A stretch of DNA of 64,000 bases from Ailurus styani (lineage: Eukaryota > Chordata > Mammalia > Carnivora > Ailuridae). The notes below the pieces were generated by a model. That model was not told the origin of the DNA, searched no databases, and saw only the letters and a list, made by a program, of their open reading frames with translations. Below, piece after piece: positions 22,601 to 35,654 of the stretch. Within the stretch, counting starts at the first letter, position 1, and each line of letters opens with the position of its first letter. Location: positions 507,893-571,892 of the forward strand of contig LNAC01000752.1 of assembly GCA_002007465.1 (NCBI GenBank), written 5' to 3'. Made by a program: the position numbers and the translations under genes.

Positions 22601-24235
22601 TAACGACCTATGGTGTACATGAGCACTGTGAAATAACTAAAAGTAATGTCTTAAGCCCAATAATGCTGTATGCTTTTATGAGGTTTCTTTTTGGTTAAAC
22701 TTCCCTTCACTTAGAGCCTCCCATAATTTCCTCTCAAATCAGCAGCTACACACAAGCTCTTGTTGGCACCACTCACATTATATGAAAAGCAACCAGTAGC
22801 ACTGCAAAGACTTCCAGTGGGTCCCAGCACTCCTGAGAGCTTGGCATGAAGGACATTGCTTAGATACTTATGTGTCCTATGTAATGCCATCAAATATCAT
22901 GATTATAGAAATCCTATACATTCTAGCTCACACTTTGTATGTCTCAAACAGCAAGGAGAACTGAAGAATAAGCAGAGGTTCAGGAGGAGAAAAGGGGAAG
23001 GGAAGAAGAGAGAGAGGAGAGGAGGAGGAGGAAGAGGAAGAACAAGAGGAGGAGATGTCATTTTGTTTATCATACTAAATTCTCAATCCAAACTTCCTGA
23101 TGTGTATTGAATAAATATGGGAATAGCTAGACCTAGTTGCCTCCTACTTTGGAAATCAGGTTAAGCTCTGTGATTGAAAGAATAGGACCAATGGATGGAT
23201 AAATGAGCTCTTCAGGGATTCAAGCCATGGAAAGAGAAGGTCTACATGTTCAGGGCTGAAAAATGGAGAAATCATAAAGTCCAATTAAAGCAAGATTGCC
23301 ACTGGAATGCAGTCCCAACAAGATGTTGTCTGAATGGGGTTGATACACTGGAATGTTATCATTTTGTCTAAAGACTAAGTGTTTTAGCAGAAAGAAGTTG
23401 GTTTACATGGAGTTTAGTTAAGAAATCTAAGACCAAGGATTTGGCAGTGTTCATCTAACTATGGCCAAGAAAGAGAATAACAGGATCTAGCAGATATGTG
23501 GAGAATGTTGGGGACAAATATGAGATTAAAGTCCTGTGTTGTTACTTTGGCCAAGATCCAGGAATACCCAGTACTTCCCTCTGTCAAGGATCCACGGAGC
23601 AGTGAGCTCAGAAGACGGAGCCAAGCAAATCATCACCATTATTGAGCTGGGGCTTTAACCTCCAAGTACTTCTGTAGAACTCTGGTGAATTAGGCTGGAC
23701 TAACTGCAGGAAGTGGAAGCCAAAGAAGCTGCAGCCCAGAGGAAACTAAGTTATTAGATCTGTCTATTCTACTGCAAATCCCAGCTCAGGTTGAGCTTAT
23801 CATTTCCAGCTTAGCAAAAGGGCACAGAGAGCAGACCTCTGACACTAGAGGAAAAAGCAAGGACACAGGAAGAGAATATTGGCCTCAGAGCCTAATGCCA
23901 CCTTCCCTAGACCTTGTCGGGTCAGAGCCATAACTAACCTGTATGAAGAACATCCACAACCAAGAGAAAGATTTGGCCAGATCTATGGGTCAGGCAGCAT
24001 TTAATAAACTTGGTGGCCTAGAATATTTTCACAGGTTTGGTAGATTCTTTCCTGATTAGAAATTTACTTCTTAAGAAATGGGTCATCACAGGTGAATGTC
24101 CACAGTGGCCGATTTAAGTATGCTACTCACCGGAAAGGTAAAAACACCATTGTACAATAATGCATTGTAGTTCTGGATTATATATCGGTCTCTTAGCAAA
24201 GTTAAGTTACATAGTATATGTCAGTTTCTGAGAAG
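19666..24235. other. Intergenic stretch downstream of EPDR1; no gene seen
   Basis: 19666-20950 is GC-rich, with open frames on both strands that match no protein I know. From about 21300 the sequence becomes AT-rich and CpG-poor. Apart from the purine tract (22982-23056) I recognise no repeat, RNA or coding sequence. Confidence 0.6.
22982..23056 (+). repeat. Purine-rich (GGA/GAA)n tract
   Basis: About 75 bp of nearly pure A/G with gga/gaa units. Low complexity. Confidence 0.85.
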
Positions 24236-24455
24236 GGCTGTATGGCATAATAGAAAGGACAAGGGTTTGAAATTGTGCAGGCTTGAGTTCAAATGCTGAT
24301 TAAGGCACGCATTGCCTTGGATAAGTTACTAGAACTGTCCCTGAACCTAAGTTTTCTCTACTTACTTATTTAAAGGATTTTGTTAGAGTTAAATGAAATC
24401 CCATTTATAAAATCTGTAGCAGATAGCTTTGCAAGTAAGAGGCACCCAAAATGTT
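24236..24455 (+). repeat. MIR SINE
   Basis: ggcataatagaaaggacaag ... ttgagttcaaatgctgatt ... ggataagttactagaac ... gagttaaatgaaatccc follows MIR core order. Confidence 0.75.
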
Positions 24456-24854
24456 AGATACTTCCTACTGTTGGTGTCTTTCCCTTGAGAGTCTGACCAG
24501 TCCTCCACGGGCCAACAAAACCAAACTTTTGTGACCCTGAAATTCTGCTAAGGATTAGATCTGGGTTATGGTGACCCATGAAGGTGACCTGTGAAGATCC
24601 ATCTGTGGGCTCACCTTGGCCTATTAATTGGCCGGCTCTCTGAAATGTGTGTCTGTTCTCCATTGTTTCATACCCACAGGCAGAATTGTGTGCCTACTCT
24701 TAGTCATACTCAGGTACCATTAGGGATAAGATAACCTTAGTCTGTAAAATAACAGCGACTTTCTCTTAATAAATATGGTTCCCACTGTTCTTGCCATTTT
24801 GCATATAATGCACTGAAGATAGAGAAAATAAAAATATTATCAACCTCAATCTTA

Positions 24855-25000
24855 GAGAACACTAACCAGCACTTACTTTTTTGTCAGGGTCTCTACTGAG
24901 AGTTTTATGCTGATTATCTCATTTAATCTTTACAACAATCCTAAGCTAGATACTATTATTATTATTATTATTATTCCCATCTCATAAGTGAGAAGACTGA
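24855..25000 (-). repeat. MIR fragment with (ATT)n expansion
   Basis: Reverse MIR (tgattatctcatttaatctt, ctttacaacaatcctaagct). Its tattatt core has expanded to eight ATT units at 24954-24975. Confidence 0.65.
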
Positions 25001-25037
25001 TGTTCACATCAAATGCCTTTGACTTGGGAGGATAATT

Positions 25038-25298
25038 TTTTTTAATTTTTATTCTTTGCCCAAGGGGTACAGGTCTGTGAATCATCAGGCTTACATCTTT
25101 CACAGCATTCACCAAAGCACAAACCCTCCCCAATGTCCATAACCCATCCACCCTATCCCTACCCTCCCACCCCCCAGTAACCCTCAGTTTGTTTTGTGAG
25201 ATTAGGAGTCTCTTATGGTTTGTCTCCTTCCCCATCCCATCTTGTTTCATTATTTTTCCCTCCCTACCCCCCACAACCCCCCACCCTGACTCTCAAGT
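25038..25298 (-). mobile_element. L1 3' end, minus strand, with TSD
   Basis: T-rich start, then caggtctgtgaatcatcagg ... taaccctcagtttgttttgt, a carnivoran L1 3' UTR in reverse. Bounded by ttgggaggataatt at 25024-25037 and 25299-25312 (14/14). Confidence 0.85.
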
Positions 25299-25781
25299 TT
25301 GGGAGGATAATTGATAACAATTTTCAACTATTATTTATCTACTAGGTATGTGCTATTAGCATGTACTTATAAGAGTCACATTTATTAAATGAAGAAAAGG
25401 CAAATATGAATACATTAAGACACAATTCTCTAAAGCCAATTCTGAACACGGGCTGAATATACAACTATGTCAGTATCACTTTTGTTTGATTGCCATCAGT
25501 GCCTGTGAACTTCTGGGTCATGGTAACACCTTCTTACCTTTCCCCCAATTTCATGGTTAAATGACCATTTAAACAAACAGAAAGATATAAAGTTATAATA
25601 ATACTGGAAACAGGAAGTATCTGTTAGGAGTTTGCCAGGGTGTGCAAGAGTTATCACTAACTAGCCATCAGAGGCATTAGCTGAGCAAGGGTTATGGCCA
25701 TTTCCCGTCTCAGGCTTTGAAGAGCAATAGCACAAGCATGAATAAGGTAGAAGAATGTTTCCACCCATGATTACCACTTCT

Positions 25782-25972
25782 TTTTTTTTTTTTAAGATTT
25801 TATTTATTTATTTGACACAGAGAGAGATTACAAGTAGGCAGAGAGACAGGGAGAGGAGGAAGCAGGCTCCCTGCTGAGCAGAGAGCCCAATTTGGGCCTC
25901 GATTCCAGGATGCTGAGTTCATGACCTGAGCCAAAAGCAGAGGCTTTAACCCACTGAGCCACCCAGGTGCCC
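25782..25972 (-). mobile_element. CAN-SINE, mustelid subtype, perfect TSD
   Basis: In reverse it carries gcagaggctttaacccactg, the tgggttaaagcctctgc subtype. TSD tgattaccacttct at 25768-25781 and 25973-25986 (14/14). Relatively young. Confidence 0.95.
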
Positions 25973-26072
25973 TGATTACCACTTCTGCCAAAGATCTGGC
26001 CTGATCCGTCAGAAAGCAGCAGGTCTCTCCCCTACTGGGAAAGAGCTATTTCCTGAGCTCTATCACCTGTAC

Positions 26073-26166
26073 ACATTAATTAAGCATTCATTAATCAAGC
26101 ATTTCTGAGACCCTTCATTAATTAAGCACTTCTAAGACCTTCATTCTTTAGGCATTACTGAGACCC
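26073..26166 (+). repeat. Short minisatellite, unit about 27 bp
   Basis: Three units of form ttcattaatcaagcatttct + gagaccc at 26087-26113, 26114-26139 and 26140-26166, with a half-unit upstream (26073-26086). Confidence 0.8.
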
Positions 26167-26189
26167 TTCTGTGTCTGCGGCTCCCTTTC

Positions 26190-27020
26190 AGGCACTGGGA
26201 TGTAGTCAAGGACTAGACAGGCACTGTCCTACCTCAGGGAGCTTCATTCTGGTGGTGATGTGTAGACAGGCAACAGACGGACTATTCAAAAAGCCAGAGA
26301 GTGACAAGAACTACATAGAGAATGAAAAGAGGGTGATAGAGCAGAGTGAATAAACAGGTACTTCAGGTGGAGATGGTCAGGGCAGGCCTCTCTGATGAGG
26401 TGCCCTTCAACTAGTCATCTCAACATCAAGAGGCAGCTGGTCAGGCAAAAAGGCAAAGATCCAGTGTCTGTATACAACGAGTTCATCTTGTTTGAGGAAA
26501 TGTACAGGCCCAAGTGGTTGGAGCTTTGTGGGCAAGAGCTTCAAACAGAGTGATTCTAGATGAGGCTGAAGAGACAGACAAGGGCCAGATCTTAGATGCT
26601 GGGGATTGGCGGGGTGGGGGGGGGCAGAGCATAGAGTGTGGACTTTATTCTAAGGACAGTGGGAAGCTGATGGAGGGTTTTCAGCAGAGGACTTGCAAAA
26701 TCTGACCTGTATTTTGAAAAGATCCGTCTGTCTGCTGTGTGGAAATGGATCATAGAGGAGTGGGAGGGAAAGCAAGAACAGGGGAGGCTCTGCAGTCACC
26801 CAGGTGGACAGATGGTGGCAGCTTGCATGAGAGTGGCCATAGTGGGATGGGGAGAAGGGAGCACAGTAAGGATGTGTTTGGAAGTAGAGTCAGTGGTATG
26901 GGTTGATGGATTAAATAAGGAAGGTGAGCAGGAAGAAGGAATCAAGGAAATTCTGTTCAAGGTTAGTCATGATTCAATGTACCTCAGGTTCAAAGAACTA
27001 GATAATGAAAGAGAAAATCT
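26190..27020 (+). repeat. Ancient interspersed repeat (unassigned family)
   Basis: Text such as gggccagatcttagatgctg, gtggactttattctaaggac and ttttgaaaagatccgtctgt belongs to a common old mammalian repeat whose name I cannot fix. Related pieces lie at 36880-37170, 44690-45200 and 50985-53170. Confidence 0.55.
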
Positions 27021-27045
27021 TTCCTCAGTCTAGCACCTGGAAGAG

Positions 27046-27047
<2 letters not shown>

Positions 27048-27104
<57 letters not shown>
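27048..27104 (+). repeat. (GT)n microsatellite
   Basis: 57 bp of uninterrupted GT dinucleotides. Confidence 0.97.
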
Positions 27105-27105
<1 letters not shown>

Positions 27106-27319
27106 CATTAGAACTTTGGGAAATATTGATTAGTTACAAATAATGTGTATCAATGCATGGCCATGTCTGTCTGTGATACTGTGTAATAGGATATCAAATT
27201 GAATTTTTCTTCTTTGCATGGAATTGTGCTGAGGACAAAGTTCAGAGAGCTACCACCAGTCGAGGCCAGACACCACCTTCTTTTACCAATTACCAATTAC
27301 CAATTCTGGAGAATTGGCC

Positions 27320-27668
27320 TGCTATAGGTCGAATGTTTATTTCCACCCAAAACTCATGTTGATACCCTTACTTCCAAGGTGATGACATTAGGAGGTTGCC
27401 TTTGGGACATGATTAGGTGAATGGGATTGGGAATTAGGTGATCTTATAAAACAGGCCCAGGAGAGCTCGCTTGCGCCCTCCACCATGTGAAGGTGCAGCG
27501 AGAAGACAGCTGTCCTTGACCCAGGACGTGGGCCTCACCAGACACTCCATCTGCGGATGCCTTGTTCTTAGATTTTCCAGACTCCAGAACTCTGAGAAAT
27601 GGATTTCTATTGTTTATAGGTCACCCAGGCTATGGTATTTTCGGATAGCAGCCTGAATGGACTAAGAC
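27320..27668 (+). mobile_element. MLT1-type (ERVL-MaLR) solo LTR, plus strand
   Basis: ctataggtcgaatgtttatt, gacattaggaggttgccttt, ctccaccatgtgaagg, cctcaccagacactccatct, ctccagaactctgagaaatg and the end gcctgaatggactaagac follow MLT1A/B-like LTR order. Confidence 0.85.
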
Positions 27669-27899
27669 GTGGCCCTCTCAGTACCTTGTGTGTATGTCTC
27701 CTTCCTGTCTTAGAAGATGAAGACCATAAAGGGACAAGTGTCGTAGGGCATGTAGAGCTTCTGAATGGAGGCATGGCCTTTCCCAGATCATGGCACTTGT
27801 AAACATGCGTTTGTCTCCTCAGTGACCCCTAGCTGCTCAGTGGAACACATATTTTCATAGAAGAAATGTTCATGGTAAATATTTTAAAAATCAACCATT

Positions 27900-29130
27900 T
27901 AAAAAATGCTAGACAATCACAAGTAAAATGAAAGCAAAGATTATATTCACACTAACATCATAAATCAAAGACTCCTGAAAATAACCCTTAGAAGAAATCT
28001 GTGGAATCTATATTCTAAAAAAAATTGTACCCTTGCTCAAAAAATTGTACAGCAGTATATAATGCTTTTAAAATCACTTTTGAATTTACCTACTAGTCTA
28101 TAGACATAAGTTTTCCCACTTCATATAGAGACTCTAATTCAATTCCAATCCCAAAAAGGTTTCCTTTGCAATTTGGTAAAATAATCTTAAAGTTTGTCTG
28201 GTAAAATAAATAACTGGGACTAGAGAAGGAAAGAAAGCACAGGTGTGGACCTTATCTATGAAATGGCAGTTATAAAATGAAGTGTTAAATAAAAAGTTGG
28301 ACAGACTCTAGAATTCACAGAAAGATCATTGGGACAGATTAATAGTCTTGAAACAGACACATAAATTTGAGATTTTGTAATGAAGCATCATAAGACCATG
28401 TGAGCGATGGGTTTCTTACCAAAAAACTATGGGGAAAAACATGTATTTCTTTTAGAAACAAAAGCTACTTATAGCTTTGTCCATACCGTGCACTGAAATA
28501 AATTGTAGTGCATCAAAAAGATGGATGTGAAAACCACATGAAGCCACTTCAGAATTTTTTTTAAGGCTACTAAGACAAAATGTAGGAAAACATATTTTGG
28601 ATTGAAAAATTTAAGCAACAAAAATGCATTGAAAGAAAGCACACGGGAGAAACAGAACTGACTAATATACAGTTTTGTGTATAAAAAATACAAAAATCAT
28701 ATATGTGATATACATTATATATGTAATAGGTATATAATATCACACATATCATATATATATAAAACAAAGAAAATGAAAGGTAATTGACAGATGGAGAAAA
28801 ATATTTTACAATGTACTTCCTATATAATACATTTTACAAATCAATTAAAAATATTTATAGGTTATTAGAAAAATAAGTGAAGGACACAAATACATAATTT
28901 ATAAAGGAAATAAGAAAAAGGACTAATAAGCATTTTGTAGTGTCCAACTTCAGTAATAATCAAAGGCATGCAAGTTAAACAAAAATATCATGACATTTTC
29001 ACCTACTTTGATATTAAAAAGTCTAAAATCCTCAGTGATATAGAAGGTTGATGATAAGTACTCTGATACAAAGCTGCTGACCTATACTTTCATGCATTTC
29101 TGGAAAGTCTTGGTGATATGAAGTCAACAG
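27900..29130 (+). mobile_element. Old L1 ORF2-derived fragment
   Basis: A-rich text with ctaattcaattccaatccc, aattgtagtgcatcaaaaag and ctgatacaaagctgctgacc resembles diverged L1 ORF2. No intact frame. It contains an AT-rich tract at 28680-28765. Confidence 0.55.
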
Positions 29131-29265
29131 TCTTAAAAGATTTCTTACCGTGCCATATGCCCACTCCCATCTCCAAATTATTGAGATGAGCATTTAACAT
29201 CACCAAATTTAAACTTATTTCCAGGTAAATCCTTGCACTCTGGCTGTGTGCTGTAGAAATTTTAA

Positions 29266-29436
29266 AAATTTTTAAAAGATTATTTATTTATTTATTTGAG
29301 AGAGAGAGCAGGAACAGGCAGAGGAAGAGTCAGACTCGCCACTGAGCGGGGAGCCTGATGTGAGGCTCAATCCTGGGACCTTGAGATCATAACCCAAGCT
29401 AAAGGCAGATGCTTAACTGAGCCACCCAGGCACCCC
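29266..29436 (-). mobile_element. CAN-SINE, minus strand
   Basis: aaaagattatttatttattt tail; head gagccacccaggcacccc. Flanking tttttaaa/cttttaag is degenerate. Confidence 0.88.
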
Positions 29437-29749
29437 AAACTTTTAAGTTTTAATGAATCATTTGGTCATTTCTTGGAGTAGGCTCCATGTTATTTTGCTT
29501 TTTAAGAAAACATTGACACTCCCTTGATTAACATTTGACAGTCAGGGCAATGATCTATCCATGTTTTCTATCTGTTATCGAAAGGTGTTAACTCAACCTG
29601 ATGGGTTATTAAAATCTTGGAGTCTTTCCTTTCCTGGCTACGGGATCTTTAGACCCCCTTTTCTTCACAGTGCACATATTCAGGCAAGAGCATCACATGT
29701 CCTCTACAGGCCTTTGGCCAAGTCGGACTGGGAGAATAAAGTAAAAGTC

Positions 29750-29935
29750 CTAGAGCAGTGGTTCTCAAATTGCAGCATGAATTGAAATCACTGGCAAGAG
29801 TTGGTGGAACAGATTGCTGGTTCTCACCCCCATGTTTCTGATTTGATAGAGCTGAAGTCAAGCCTGAGAATTTGCATTTCTAAGCTCCCAGGTAATTCTG
29901 ATGCTGTTGGAAAACTACTAACTAGAGGAATTATT
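29750..29935 (+). mobile_element. MER5A (hAT-Charlie MITE)
   Basis: gcagtggttctcaaattgca, tgtttctgatttgatagagc, gagaatttgcatttctaagc and ggtaattctgatgctgttgg are the MER5A body. Confidence 0.85.
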
Positions 29936-29988
29936 CCTCAGGGGAGAAAAAAAAAAGTAGCTATTTGACAGTTAAAAGAAATAAAATT

Positions 29989-30185
29989 GGGGCGCCTGGG
30001 TGGCTCAGTGGGTTAAAGCCTCTGCCTTTGGCTCAGGTGATCTCAGGGTCCTGGGATTGAGTCCCACATCAGGCTCCCTGTTCAGCAGGGAGCCTGCTTC
30101 CTCCTCTCTCTCTGTCTGCCTCTCTGCCTACTTGTGAGCTCTCTCTCTCTCTGTCAAATAAATAAATAAAAATCTAAAAAAAAAA
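29989..30185 (+). mobile_element. CAN-SINE, mustelid subtype
   Basis: Starts ggggcgcctgggtggctcag, then tgggttaaagcctctgcc. Full body, (AAAT)n and poly-A tail. TSD aaagaaataaaatt / aaagaaacaaaatt. It abuts the L1 at 30190. Confidence 0.95.
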
Positions 30186-30189
30186 AAAG

Positions 30190-32245
30190 AAACAAAATTA
30201 TGGTGAAAGAGGCATACACTGAAAACTATAAGATACTGATGATAGAAATTGAAGACACAAATAAATGGAAGGATATTCCATGCTCATGAACTGGAAGAAT
30301 TAATTTTGTTTAAATGTCCATACCACACAAGGCAGTCTATAGATTCAATATAATCCCTATCAAAATTTCAATAGCACTTTTCATAGAAAAAGAGAAAAAA
30401 CCACAGAAGACCCTAGTAGACAAAGCAATCCTGTGAAAGAATACCAAAGCTGGAGGCATCACAGTTCCTGATTTCAAACTATATTACAAATCTATAGTAA
30501 CCAAAACAGTATGGTGTTGGCATAAAAACAGACACATTGATTGATGGAACAGAATAGATAGCCCAGAAATAAATTCAGGCATATTTGGTTAATTAATATG
30601 ATAAAAAAGCAGAGAATATACAGTGCAGAAAGGACAGTCTCTTCAATAAACAGTGTTAGTAAAACTGAACAGCCATAGGCAAAAGAATGAAACTGGACTA
30701 CTTTCTTACACCAAGCACAAAAATTCACTCAAAATGGACTACAGACCTGAATGTAAGACCTGAAACCGTAAAACTCCTAGAAGAAAATATAGGTGGTAAA
30801 CTCCTCGATGTTGGTCTTGGCAATGATGTTTTGGATATGACACCAAAAGCCAGGGCAAGAAAAGCAAACAACAACAACAACAAGTGAACCTACACCAAAG
30901 TACAAAGCTTCTGCAGAGCAAAGGGAACCATCTATAAAGTAAAAAGGAAACTTATTGAATGGGAGAACATATTTGCAAACCACATATCTGATAAGAGGTC
31001 AATATCTGAAATATATAAAGAACTCCTACAATTCAATAGTAAAAACAAAGAATCTAACTAAAAAATGGGTAAAGGATCTGAATAGACATTTTTCCAAGGA
31101 ATATATGCAGATGACCAACAGGTACATGAAAAGGTACTCAATATCATTGATCACCAGAGAAATGCAAATCAAAACCACATTGAGATATCACATCATACCT
31201 GTTAGAATGACTATTATTAAAGAGAAAAAAAATAAGTGTTGACAAAGATGTAGACAAAAGGGAACATTTGTGCACAGTTAGTGGGAATGTAAGTTGGTAC
31301 GGTCACTATAGATAACAGTATGGAGGGGATGCCTGGGTGGCGCAGTTGGTTGAGCATCTGACCCTTAGTTTCGGCTTAGATCTGATCTCAGGGTTGTGGG
31401 ACTGAGCCCTGGGTAGGACTCTGCACTCAGTGGAGTCTGCTTGGGTTTTTCTCTTCCTCACCTGCTATCCCTCCCTCAGCTCATTCACTCCCTTTCTCTT
31501 TCTCTCAAATAAATCAATCAATAAAAAAAAAAGAAGAAGAAAGAAAACAGTATGGAGGTTCCTCAAAAAATTAAACACAGAACTACCACATTACCAGCAA
31601 TTCTACTTTTTGGTATTTATCCAAAGGAAAGAAAACACTAATTTGAAAGGGTACATGCACCCCCATGTTCATCACAGCACTAGTTACACTAGCTAAGATA
31701 TAGAAGCAACTTAAGTGTCCATCTATGGATGAGTGGATAAAGAAGATGTGGTGCAATGGAATATTATTCGGCCATAAAAAGAAGAAAATCTTGCCATTTG
31801 TGACATCATGGGTAAACCTTGAGCCAAGTGAAATAAATCAGCTAACAAAAGACAAATACCATATAATCTCACCCATATGTGGAATCATTCCACCCAAAAT
31901 CTCCTAACTCCTATATACGGAGAACAGATTTATGGTTTTCAGAAATGGGGGGTGGAGGGGTGAAATGTGCAAAGAGGTCAGAAGGTATAAGCTACCAATT
32001 ATAAAATAAATTAGTCATGGATATAATGTACAGCATGGTGACTATAGTTAATAACACTGTGTTATACATTTGAAAGTTAACAGTAAATTTCAGAAGTTCT
32101 AACAAGAAAAAAATTTGTAACTATGTATGGTGACGGATGTTAACTGGACTTATTATGGTGACCACTTTGTAATCATTAAGTTGTACACCTGAAACAAATA
32201 CAATGTTACACGTCAATTATATCTCAATTAAAAAAATAAAATTAT
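30190..32245 (+). mobile_element. 5'-truncated L1, ORF2 C-terminal part and 3' UTR
   Basis: Fragments such as KLLEENIGGKLLDVGL (near 30775) and [20 protein letters not shown] (near 31155-31215) are the C-terminal region of LINE-1 ORF2p. Stops and frameshifts break it. The 3' UTR runs to about 32245 (attatatctcaattaaaaaa). A SINE interrupts it at 31327-31545. Confidence 0.88.
31327..31545 (+). mobile_element. CAN-SINE nested in L1, perfect TSD
   Basis: ggatgcctgggtggcgcagt head and poly-A tail. Bounded by aacagtatggagg at 31314-31326 and 31546-31558 (13/13). Older subtype (ttggttgagcatctgac). Confidence 0.95.
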
Positions 32246-32357
32246 GATGGAATGATTTCCATCATATTTCAGTCAGTGTCTGAGGGACATTTTGATAATA
32301 ATGTCAAATGTTTTCATCCTAATCTCCCAGGCAGACTCTTGACAGTTGCTTACTATT

Positions 32358-32563
32358 TTTTAAAGATTTATTTATTTATCTGAGAGAGAGAGAAAGAACA
32401 AGTGGGAGCAGGGGTGGGGGCGCGGGCAGAAGGAGAGGGAGAGACTCTCAAGCAGACACCTCTCTGAGCATGGAGCCCAATCTGTGGTTCAATCTCATGA
32501 CCCCAAGATCACGACCTGAGCCAATACCAAGAGTTGGACACTCAACTGACTGAGCCACTCAGT
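32358..32563 (-). mobile_element. CAN-SINE, minus strand
   Basis: tttaaagatttatttattta tail; canonical reverse body; head ctgactgagccactcag is partly decayed. Confidence 0.88.
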
Positions 32564-34799
32564 CACTTATTACTTTTAACGTGAGCCCAGTTCATGGATT
32601 CCCTGTTAGACTTCATTTTCCTCAAGTGTTTTAAAAAATCCCTCTTTTAATTTTTTCTTAAATTCTCTGTAGTTCTTTGCACAAGTAAAAGGTGAATATA
32701 GATTTACTAATTGAACTAAGCTCATAAAACAGCAAACTCTGAGAAGAAAGCCTGTAGAAAGTTCTGGGCCCATAACCACAGCCACAATTTAGGATTTAAT
32801 GCTTCACCCCATCAAGGAATGTCTCTGAATCCCCATATTTCCACTATCCCAGTTGTAGCTGAGGATAAGCTGAATAAACTTTGAGGTTGAAGATTTTAAT
32901 GACTGTGAAGCTCCTTTAAAATTCTCTGGATGAGCTCTTTTTCAGGATGCCAATAATAATGGCAGATAATCATGGGACAGAGATGGTATTATTCAGTTCA
33001 TCACTGTCCTTAATGAAGTTGTGGGGAAATGGGAGAGGGTGTGAGAGACGTAAATAATAGAATTACCTTTTACTGGAAAACAATTTTTAAAAACCAACGG
33101 TTCTCATGTATCTGCCTTGGAGGGTTCTTTTTTTTAAGGGAAGATGATTTCTTGGAATAAGATTTTGTGGTTGGGTATTGAATGTTCTTTGTCTTTTTTT
33201 AAAAAATGTATTTATTTATTTATATTGATGTATTTACTTTCATCCCAGAGAACTTGGACAATATCCTCTTTTGCCCTGACGAAGCTGAGACTTTGCTACT
33301 CTTTCTAGTTATAATAATAGTAATGGCTAACTTGTTTATAGCACTTGCTAATCACTAGGCACTGTCCTAAGTATTTTATAAGGACTAATTCATTTAACTC
33401 ATAACAGTCCCATTAGATGGATATTTCATTATCTATTTTATAGCTAAGGAATTGGAAGCACAGCCAGAGCAAGGGGCTAGTTCAAGGCCACAGAGCCAGG
33501 AAGTGATGCAGCTGGGATTCGTAGAGTTTGGGCTCTCACCACCGTTTAGAGCTTTAGGCCTAAAGCAATAAAGCTGGACTACAACGAGGGATGGGGAACC
33601 TGTACACTTTTAAGTCAAACCACCCATGCGAAGTTCTGGTCCAATCTATAGACCTCTCCGGGCCACATTTTCCATAGCTGTGAAAATGAGAATCCTAATA
33701 ATTAGTTGACCAGTTTAATAAAGTAAAAGTTAACGTATCGACAAACGACTCTAATTGTTCTGTGAACACGGCAGATTCTCAGCACACATGAGATTTTGTC
33801 TTTAATGAAAAGAAATCTGCAGAACAAGGAGAATCTGCTTTCTCTGGTCCCCATACATCTCTGGGTTCTATTCCCGTCCTCAGAGGCCTGGTGCTGGAGA
33901 TGAGAGCACTATACATGTGACCTTAACTCTCAGGGCCCAAGGCACTGCACGTCCGTGACGTTTGGAAGAGCTGTCACTCTTAACCACACATATTTTCACT
34001 GAGTCTCTAAAATTGTACCTGAAGAACACAGTAGGGAAGCCCTCAGCCAAACTGAATTCTCTGGAATTTTTCTATGGCAAGCAAAGCAGGGTAATAATTT
34101 TAAGTATTAGCTCCCTCAGGCCCCAGTGAAGCAAAATCAAAATCCACTTAAGCTTTTTAAAAACCTGCAAAATAAAGAAGAATTATGGCATAAAGATTCA
34201 GGTACATTCAGACAGTGAGTCTCCACCATCCCACAATTTCAGATGAGATAAGGCTTGGTGAGCTCTAAGCCGACACAGGGTGTGGGCTTCCCTGGACCAC
34301 TGGGCTGTGGCTGACCACTGAAGGCCTCATCCCCTGGCCTCTGCCGGCTGCCCCTCCCTGACACGTTGCCTGTGGCCAGGCTGCCCTTGACCCAGACCTT
34401 GTCTGTGAGCATGGTAGAAGGAAAAGCTTCGCTCTCTGACCATGACCAATAGGACACACCTGTTGGAAACTTGTGTCTGATCCAGGGGGGCTGTGGGCCC
34501 CACACCATGACTGCACTTGTCCCTGAGGAGCAGTGCCCCGGAGACAGGTGGAAGGAAAGCATCGGGTTTGGAATAGTGAGTCTGCCAGTAACACAGGCCT
34601 CCACCAGGCCTGGCCTGAATTACTGTTGTAAGAGCTGATGCTGCGTGGGGCCCTATTCTGAGTATTGCATGGAAGCGGTCAGTTAGGGTGCACAATGGGC
34701 CTTATTATCTCTTGTGTTGAAGCAACTGAGACTCAGCTTAACTGACTTGCTAGATTTCCACAAGCGGTAGCCCTCTCTCCAGCACTCTCTCCTCTGTTG
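32564..34799. other. Intergenic stretch with MIR pieces; no gene seen
   Basis: Contains the MIR at 33310-33556 and a possible MIR piece near 34630-34770. Overlapping open frames on the minus strand at 34239-34695 match nothing I know and look like GC-driven chance frames. Confidence 0.5.
33310..33556 (-). repeat. MIR SINE, minus strand
   Basis: tagcacttgctaatcactag, tcatttaactcataacagtc and aggccacagagccaggaagt follow the inverted MIR. Confidence 0.75.
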
Positions 34800-35305
34800 C
34801 CCATCTGTCATGGCTTCCCATGGCTCCCGGTTTCTGGAGGAAACCAGAGACAGCTCTGTCACACAGCTGCTGTCAGGGACCTTCAGGATCTAGCTCCTAT
34901 ACACCCTTCCAGGGTTTAATTTTTTGCCCTTTCCATTCCACACTCAGGATGGGATGAATTGTGTTCAGGTCTGCAAATGTATTATATTCTCTGTTGCCTC
35001 AGGACTTTTGCACATGTTTCTTCTGCTTGGAACCACCTTTCTTTCTTATGTCAGGGTAATCACTACTCAGAATTTGGGATAAACTTAGATCTAGTTTTCT
35101 ATCCAACTAGAAGTGAGTATTTACTGCCACTATTTGCTATCTAGTACACTCTTTTTTGCTTAAAACACAACATTTTACTTTATTGTATTGACTGATGTCA
35201 TTTAGTGCCCCCCTCTAGATTTAAGGCTTGATGTGGCCAGACTTTGTCCACAGAACATGGAGCCAGATATTGAGTGGGTGATCAATAAGATCTTTGATGA
35301 ATGAG
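34800..35305 (+). repeat. L2 3' region
   Basis: tcaggacttttgcacatgtt, cttctgcttggaaccacctt and the tail gtgggtgatcaataagatct are typical of L2. Confidence 0.65.
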
Positions 35306-35654
35306 AGATTGAGTTGATCTGCTGTCTCATACATATTACTGCCCCATATCTAAATATCCTAAAATTCCTATTGGTAATTATCATCAGCATGACTTAATTA
35401 ATTCTTTATTGTCTCTATCTTTGCCTAGCAAGAGCAAAAATCCTTCGATACCAAAATCCTTAGTTCAAAAGAAGTTGTAATGGCAAAGAATGAAAGGAAA
35501 GCAGTCAAAAGGAATTGGCCTTTCTTTAACTTTTTTTAAAAAGCTTTTCTCCTGTTTCCCTCGAAGCCACTGACACATGTATAACCCTGGTCTCTGTAAC
35601 CTCATAACCCCGGAAACCACACATCATGCGCTTCGGATCTCACATATCACTCAT

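Noticed and set aside
30687..31242. Frames with reverse-transcriptase-type protein
   Set aside because: They are fragments of a 5'-truncated, frameshifted LINE-1 ORF2, not a host gene.
34239..34695. Three overlapping minus-strand frames of about 110-120 codons
   Set aside because: Three frames open at once indicates few stops by composition; no family match or splice signals.
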